From assembly GCA_963762735.1 (NCBI GenBank), contig CAVXMG010000032.1:186001-250000 (forward strand): a DNA stretch of 64,000 nt, in the 5' to 3' direction. The notes under the pieces were generated by a model. That model did not search any database. It was not told the origin of the DNA and saw nothing but the letters and a program-made list of their open reading frames with translations. Source of the stretch: DASXKD01 sp963762735. GTDB lineage: Bacteria > Actinomycetota > Actinomycetes > Streptosporangiales > Streptosporangiaceae. Position 1 is the stretch's first letter, and the number at the start of each line of letters is the position of its first letter. The position numbers were made by a program, and so were the translations under genes. This document shows positions 60,145 to 64,000 of this stretch, piece after piece.

Positions 60145-62502
60145 GTGATCCGGTCAAGCGCCCTGCTGACCGTCGCGGCAATGGCGGTGCTGGTGGCCGG
60201 GGTGTTCTCGGCCAGCCTGGGACTGATCTACGCTTCGATCGCCGTGAGCATCCTCGCGGCGCTCACCCTCGGCGTCGGAGTTCTGCTCCGGCGCCGAGAG
60301 CTTTTCGGTGAAGCGGCAGCGGGAGACATCCGGCCTGGCTGGGCAGCCGCCGAGGTCGCCGGGGCTCGATCGGCGGGGATCCAGCCCGCCAGGACCCCTG
60401 CCGCCGGGCCCAGGCCGACCGGTGCAGCGCCGATCGGTGCAGGGCAGCCCGCAGGTGCAGAGCAGGCGGCCGACGACCAGGTGCGAGCCGGCCGCGGTGG
60501 CAACGGACGCGGTGGCAACGGCGACCGTGGCGAGAAGGATGGCAACGTCGCCGCAAGACCGCGGAAGGCGGCGTCCGGCGCGGGCTCAGGTTCCGGCCGG
60601 TGGCCGGGGTCGATAGCGGCCAAGGGCGCCTCGGTGACCGGCCGTCGCGGCGGCGAGCACTCGGCGGCCCACGCGGTCGGCCGCGGCCGTTCCGCGCGGC
60701 CCGCCTCCGGGACCGGGCCAGCGGCCAGCGACCCGGCGGTCCATGGCCCCGCCCCGCGTGAGCCCGCGCGAGGGGACCAAGCCGGGACAGAACGTGACCG
60801 GGCCGGGCGTGATTCGGCCGGGCGTGGCCGGGCTGATCGCGAGCCTGTCGGGCGCGAGCACGCTGGATCCGGCCCGGAGCGCGATCAGGGCTGGAGGGGC
60901 CGGAACCGGGATCAGGCGGCGGCGTCGGCGGACCGCGACCAGGCGAGCCGCGGCCGGGACCGGGACCGGGGCGCTGCCGCGAAGGCCGACATGGGCCAAG
61001 CCGCAGTGGAGCGGGAGCCTGCCGCCTGGGGAAGCCGCGACCGAGCGGCACAGGGGCGGGACCAGGCAGGCGCCTCGCCTCAGGCCGAGGCGTTCCGGCT
61101 GCCCTCGGCCGATGAGCGGACCGCCCGCGACCGGGACGACGCAGCGCGGCGCGGACACGCGGACTCCCCGGCTGCGGGCGACGAGTTCTGGGACCAGGTC
61201 AGCGAGGAACTCTCCGGCAGCGGGAGCCAGGGCCCGGCCCGGCCCGCTTGGCCGGCCACCGCGGGACCCCGGGCGATGGGAACCGGTTCCGCCGCCAAGT
61301 ACGGCCCGGCCGAGACGGGGGAGGACGAGCCGGGCGCAGTCTGGTCATCGCCGGGGTACCGGCAGGGGGGACCCGCGCCCCGGGACCGCGGCGAGGCCTC
61401 GCGATCGGCCGGCAGGCCGGATGAGGAAGACGGGCGTGCCGAGCCGCCGACGGTCGGCGAGTCCCGGTGGGACCGGATGGTCCCGCCGTACGTGGATGAC
61501 CCGACCGGGCTGAGACGGGACCGCAAGCCCGCCGAATCCGGTTCCGATGACCTACCGGCCGGCGAAGACTCTCCGTCCGGGGCCGCAGCGGGCGCGATCG
61601 GCCAGGACCCCGGCAGCGTCTGGAGTCCATGGTCCAGCTTCCGCGCCACCCGCCAGGAGGAGCAGGCCGCGAGCGGCGGGCACGACCTTCGTGGGCCGGG
61701 CGAGCGGGGCGACCAAGATCAGCGGCCCGAGCGGGACGAGCAGCCCGAGCCCGGCGAGCAGCGCGGCGAGGACGGAGACGAGCGGCCCGGGCGGGACGGG
61801 CAGCCGGAGCGCGACGAGGACGAGCAACGCGGGCGGGACGAGCGGCCCGAGCGCGGTGAGCAGCGCGGCGAGGACGAGCGGCGCGACGAGCGCGCGGGCC
61901 AACCCGCCAGCGACCTGTCCGGCAGTGCCGTGCCCGGCAGTGCCATGCCCGGCAGCGGCACGGCCGACGGCGGCCTGCCAGCGGGTGGCCTGGTAACAGG
62001 CAGAGCAGCCGCGGACGCAGTGACGCGCGGCAGCCCCGCTCCCGGCGACGAGACCGGCGATGATGAGATCGCAGCGGCGGAACCCACGGCGGATGCCGGG
62101 GACGAACGGGGCGGTGCCGGGGACGCCGAGGACGGTCAGGAGGCCGACGAGCCCGGTGCGGTCGTCACGGCGGCGGACGGTGCCGCGGCCGGAGACGCTG
62201 CCGAGGCGGACGGCACCATGGACACCAGCCGCGCCGCGGTGGCACGCGATGGCATCAGCGCCGGCGGCTCCGAAGACACCGATGCCGGCGAAGGCGCCGA
62301 CCAGGCAGCGGACGCCGCCGCACCCTTGGACGACGAGGTGACCATGGTGCCGGGTGTCGCCAGGTATCACCGCAGGGGATGCATCCTGATTCGCTTCCTC
62401 AGCGACGGCGACCTGGAGACCATGACCCGCCGGGAAGCCGAAGCTGCCGGGTCTGTGCCCTGCAAGGCGTGTCAGCCAGACAGGCCGGACCCCTCTGCCT
62501 GA
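60145..62502 (+). CDS. large disordered membrane protein with C-terminal Cys/His domain
   Basis: 785 residues from GTG 60145. Two adjacent membrane segments open it (SALLTVAAMAVLVAGVFSAS, LIYASIAVSILAALTLGVGV). Residues 50-730 are low-complexity and charged, rich in Arg, Gly, Asp, Glu and Ala, including tandem (D/E)QRxERDEQPE-like units at about 61690-61900. The last 45 residues are conserved-looking: VARYHRRGCILIRFL and EAEAAGSVPCKACQP. The YHxxxC ... PCKxC pattern resembles small Ada-like zinc-binding tails. It follows divIVA by 42 bp and may be cotranscribed. Its function is unknown. Confidence 0.72.
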   Translation: MIRSSALLTVAAMAVLVAGVFSASLGLIYASIAVSILAALTLGVGVLLRRRELFGEAAAGDIRPGWAAAEVAGARSAGIQPARTPAAGPRPTGAAPIGAGQPAGAEQAADDQVRAGRGGNGRGGNGDRGEKDGNVAARPRKAASGAGSGSGRWPGSIAAKGASVTGRRGGEHSAAHAVGRGRSARPASGTGPAASDPAVHGPAPREPARGDQAGTERDRAGRDSAGRGRADREPVGREHAGSGPERDQGWRGRNRDQAAASADRDQASRGRDRDRGAAAKADMGQAAVEREPAAWGSRDRAAQGRDQAGASPQAEAFRLPSADERTARDRDDAARRGHADSPAAGDEFWDQVSEELSGSGSQGPARPAWPATAGPRAMGTGSAAKYGPAETGEDEPGAVWSSPGYRQGGPAPRDRGEASRSAGRPDEEDGRAEPPTVGESRWDRMVPPYVDDPTGLRRDRKPAESGSDDLPAGEDSPSGAAAGAIGQDPGSVWSPWSSFRATRQEEQAASGGHDLRGPGERGDQDQRPERDEQPEPGEQRGEDGDERPGRDGQPERDEDEQRGRDERPERGEQRGEDERRDERAGQPASDLSGSAVPGSAMPGSGTADGGLPAGGLVTGRAAADAVTRGSPAPGDETGDDEIAAAEPTADAGDERGGAGDAEDGQEADEPGAVVTAADGAAAGDAAEADGTMDTSRAAVARDGISAGGSEDTDAGEGADQAADAAAPLDDEVTMVPGVARYHRRGCILIRFLSDGDLETMTRREAEAAGSVPCKACQPDRPDPSA

Positions 62503-62520
62503 CCCCGGCGGCCTCGGAAC

Positions 62521-64000
62521 TCAGGACCGGCGGATCCAGAAGGTCAGATCCAGGTCTGCGGCCCGGTGCTCGATCCCCGCGTCCGATGCGGCGGCAGGCC
62601 CGGCACCGGTGGCGCCGAGCGGGCCGAACTCGGTGGCGAGCACCTCCCCGGCGATAAGCTGCGCGTGCTCGGTCAGCGCCGCCGCGAGTTCCGCGTCCGG
62701 CGCCTCCCAGTGCAGCGCGATCCGGTCGCTGACCTCCAGGCCGTCCGCCTTGCGACCGTCCTGCACCAGCCGGATCACCTCCCTGGCCAGCCCTTCGCGG
62801 CGCAGTTCCGGCGTGACATCCAGGTCCAGGGCCACGGTCTCGCCGCCATCACTGGCCACCGACCACCCCGCGCGCGGGGTCTGGGTCACGATCACGTCAT
62901 CCGGGCCGATCGCCACCGTCTCCCCGTCCACAAGGACGGACGTCTCGCCCGCCGCGGTGAGCTGGCCGGCCAGCGTGCCTGGGTCCACCGCGGTGATCGC
63001 CGCCGCGACCGCCTGGGTGCCGCTACCGAAACGGCGGCCGAGCGTCCGGAAGTTCGGCTTCACGACGTGGTCCACCAGGTCGTCGCCCACCGTGCTGAGC
63101 GCCTCCAGCACCCGGACGTTGAGCTCACCGGCCACCTGGCCGCGGAGTTCAGCGGGCAGGCTGGCGAACCCGCCCGCGTCCGCCAGGGCGCGCGGCAACG
63201 GCTGGCGGATGCCCAGGGACGCCGCGGCGCGGGCCGACCTGCCCAGCTCCACCAGCCGCCGGGCAAGGCCCATCTGCTCGGAGAGCTCCCGGTCCAGCAG
63301 ACCGGGGTCCGCGACCGGCCAGGTGGTGAGGTGGACCGACTCGGGGTCCTCGGGGCCGCGCAGTATCCCCCAGACGTAGTCGGTGAGGAACGGCACGATC
63401 GGCGCCATCAGCCTGGTGAGGGTGTCCAGGCACTGGTACAGGGTGGCGAAGGCCGCGGCGCCGCCGGGCGTGCCTGGCCCCTCCCAGAACCGCCGCCGGG
63501 ACCGGCGCACGTACCAGTTGGACAGATCGTCCACGAACGCGGCGAGTCGGCGCCCGGCGGCAGCGGTGTCGAACTCCTCCAACGCAGCCGTGACCTCGGA
63601 CGTCACGAGTGCGAGCTCGCTCAGGACCCACCGGTCAAGCAGCGGCCTGGCGGCGGGCGGCGGGGCGCTGGCCAGCATCGCCGGGTGCCACGCCGCTCCC
63701 TGCGCGGCCCCCGCGTTGGCGTACAGGGTCAGGAAGGAGACCGTGTTCCAGTACGTCAGGAGCACCTTGCGGACGATTTCGTCCAGCGTGCCCGCCCCGA
63801 TACGCCGGGTCGACCAGGGGGAGCCGGAGGCGGCGAAGAACCAGCGGATGGCGTCGGCGCCGTGCGCCTCCATCAGCGGGATCGGCTCGAGCACGTTGCC
63901 GAGGTGCTTGCTCATCTTGCGGCCCCGCTCGTCCACCACCAGGCCGAGGCACACCACGTTCTCGTAGGAGGACCGGTCGAAGACCAGCGTGCCGACCGCC
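62521..64000 (-). CDS. ileS: isoleucyl-tRNA synthetase, C-terminal part (5' end outside the window)
   Basis: The coding frame enters at 64000 and ends at 62521, giving 492 residues. The KMSKS-type motif GRKMSKHLGNVLEP, the HGADAIRWFFAASGSP block, the anticodon-binding region (LSNWYVRRSRRRFW, LMAPIVPFLTDYVWG) and a long C-terminal domain (VLVDGETVAIGPDDVIVTQT) match the eukaryote-like type 2 IleRS form. The KMSKH spelling and C-terminal length support that. It charges tRNA(Ile). The gene is convergent with the preceding one, with 18 bases between stops, whereas in Streptomyces ileS lies downstream of divIVA in the same direction. Confidence 0.92.
   Translation of the reverse strand, partial: AVGTLVFDRSSYENVVCLGLVVDERGRKMSKHLGNVLEPIPLMEAHGADAIRWFFAASGSPWSTRRIGAGTLDEIVRKVLLTYWNTVSFLTLYANAGAAQGAAWHPAMLASAPPPAARPLLDRWVLSELALVTSEVTAALEEFDTAAAGRRLAAFVDDLSNWYVRRSRRRFWEGPGTPGGAAAFATLYQCLDTLTRLMAPIVPFLTDYVWGILRGPEDPESVHLTTWPVADPGLLDRELSEQMGLARRLVELGRSARAAASLGIRQPLPRALADAGGFASLPAELRGQVAGELNVRVLEALSTVGDDLVDHVVKPNFRTLGRRFGSGTQAVAAAITAVDPGTLAGQLTAAGETSVLVDGETVAIGPDDVIVTQTPRAGWSVASDGGETVALDLDVTPELRREGLAREVIRLVQDGRKADGLEVSDRIALHWEAPDAELAAALTEHAQLIAGEVLATEFGPLGATGAGPAAASDAGIEHRAADLDLTFWIRRS

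Noticed and set aside
60743..61513. A second long frame inside the 785-residue gene.
   Set aside because: Its Arg/Pro-rich translation is a shifted reading of a low-complexity coding region.

Overview
The window is 64 kb of very GC-rich chromosomal DNA from an actinobacterium. Supporting signs are the many GTG and TTG starts, ATGA/GTGA translational coupling, a DivIVA (Wag31), SepF and MraZ division set, an F420-type luciferase-like oxidoreductase, an ECF42-type sigma factor with a DGPF partner, and the aroC-aroK-aroB-aroQ / pepQ-efp-nusB order known from Mycobacterium and Streptomyces. Most of it is core genome. No insertion sequence, CRISPR array, rRNA or recognisable tRNA was seen. The genus cannot be assigned from this sequence alone.

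Layout. Positions 1-6450 hold translation maturation and housekeeping genes: an unknown protein, def, fmt, rsmB, a DUF2786 gene and rpe. Positions 6560-8230 hold a DGPF/YCII protein with an ECF42-type sigma factor. Positions 8275-11781 hold an FMN riboswitch followed by ribE, ribBA, ribH and hisG. Positions 11900-16190 hold XdhC, a MocA-like nucleotidyltransferase, an aldose epimerase and a two-gene operon of unknown function. Positions 16327-20471 hold sseB-like, aroC, aroK, aroB and aroQ. Positions 20569-30623 form an accessory block: LLM oxidoreductase, anchored unknown protein, GH25 lysozyme with lectin domains, membrane-anchored NodB deacetylase, an odd ParA-like ATPase, and a PadR-controlled ABC exporter. 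Positions 30767-32932 resume the core operon with pepQ, efp and nusB. Positions 33581-36656 hold a methyltransferase, dinB and a DUF3040 gene. Positions 36763-41653, on the minus strand, hold moxR, a DUF58 gene and tgpA. Positions 42236-60102 are the division and cell-wall (dcw) cluster: mraZ, rsmH, ftsL, ftsI, murE, murF, mraY, ftsW, murG, murC, ftsQ, ftsZ, yggS, sepF, yggT and divIVA. A long disordered membrane protein and the 3' part of ileS, convergent to it, end the window.

Three themes stand out. First, expected genes are absent from otherwise conserved strings: murD between mraY and ftsW, hisE between ribH and hisG, and pgeF between ftsZ and yggS. Second, several conserved genes carry apparent single-base frameshifts (rsmB, the 3' end of the LLM oxidoreductase, tgpA, a compensated pair in yggS, possibly ftsL). 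These are either real lesions or indel errors in the assembly, and they should temper conclusions about gene ends. Third, several regulatory signals are readable: an FMN riboswitch, a phased array of MraZ boxes over a promoter, a PadR operator shared by two promoters, a promoter before ftsZ, and a family of palindromic intergenic repeats.
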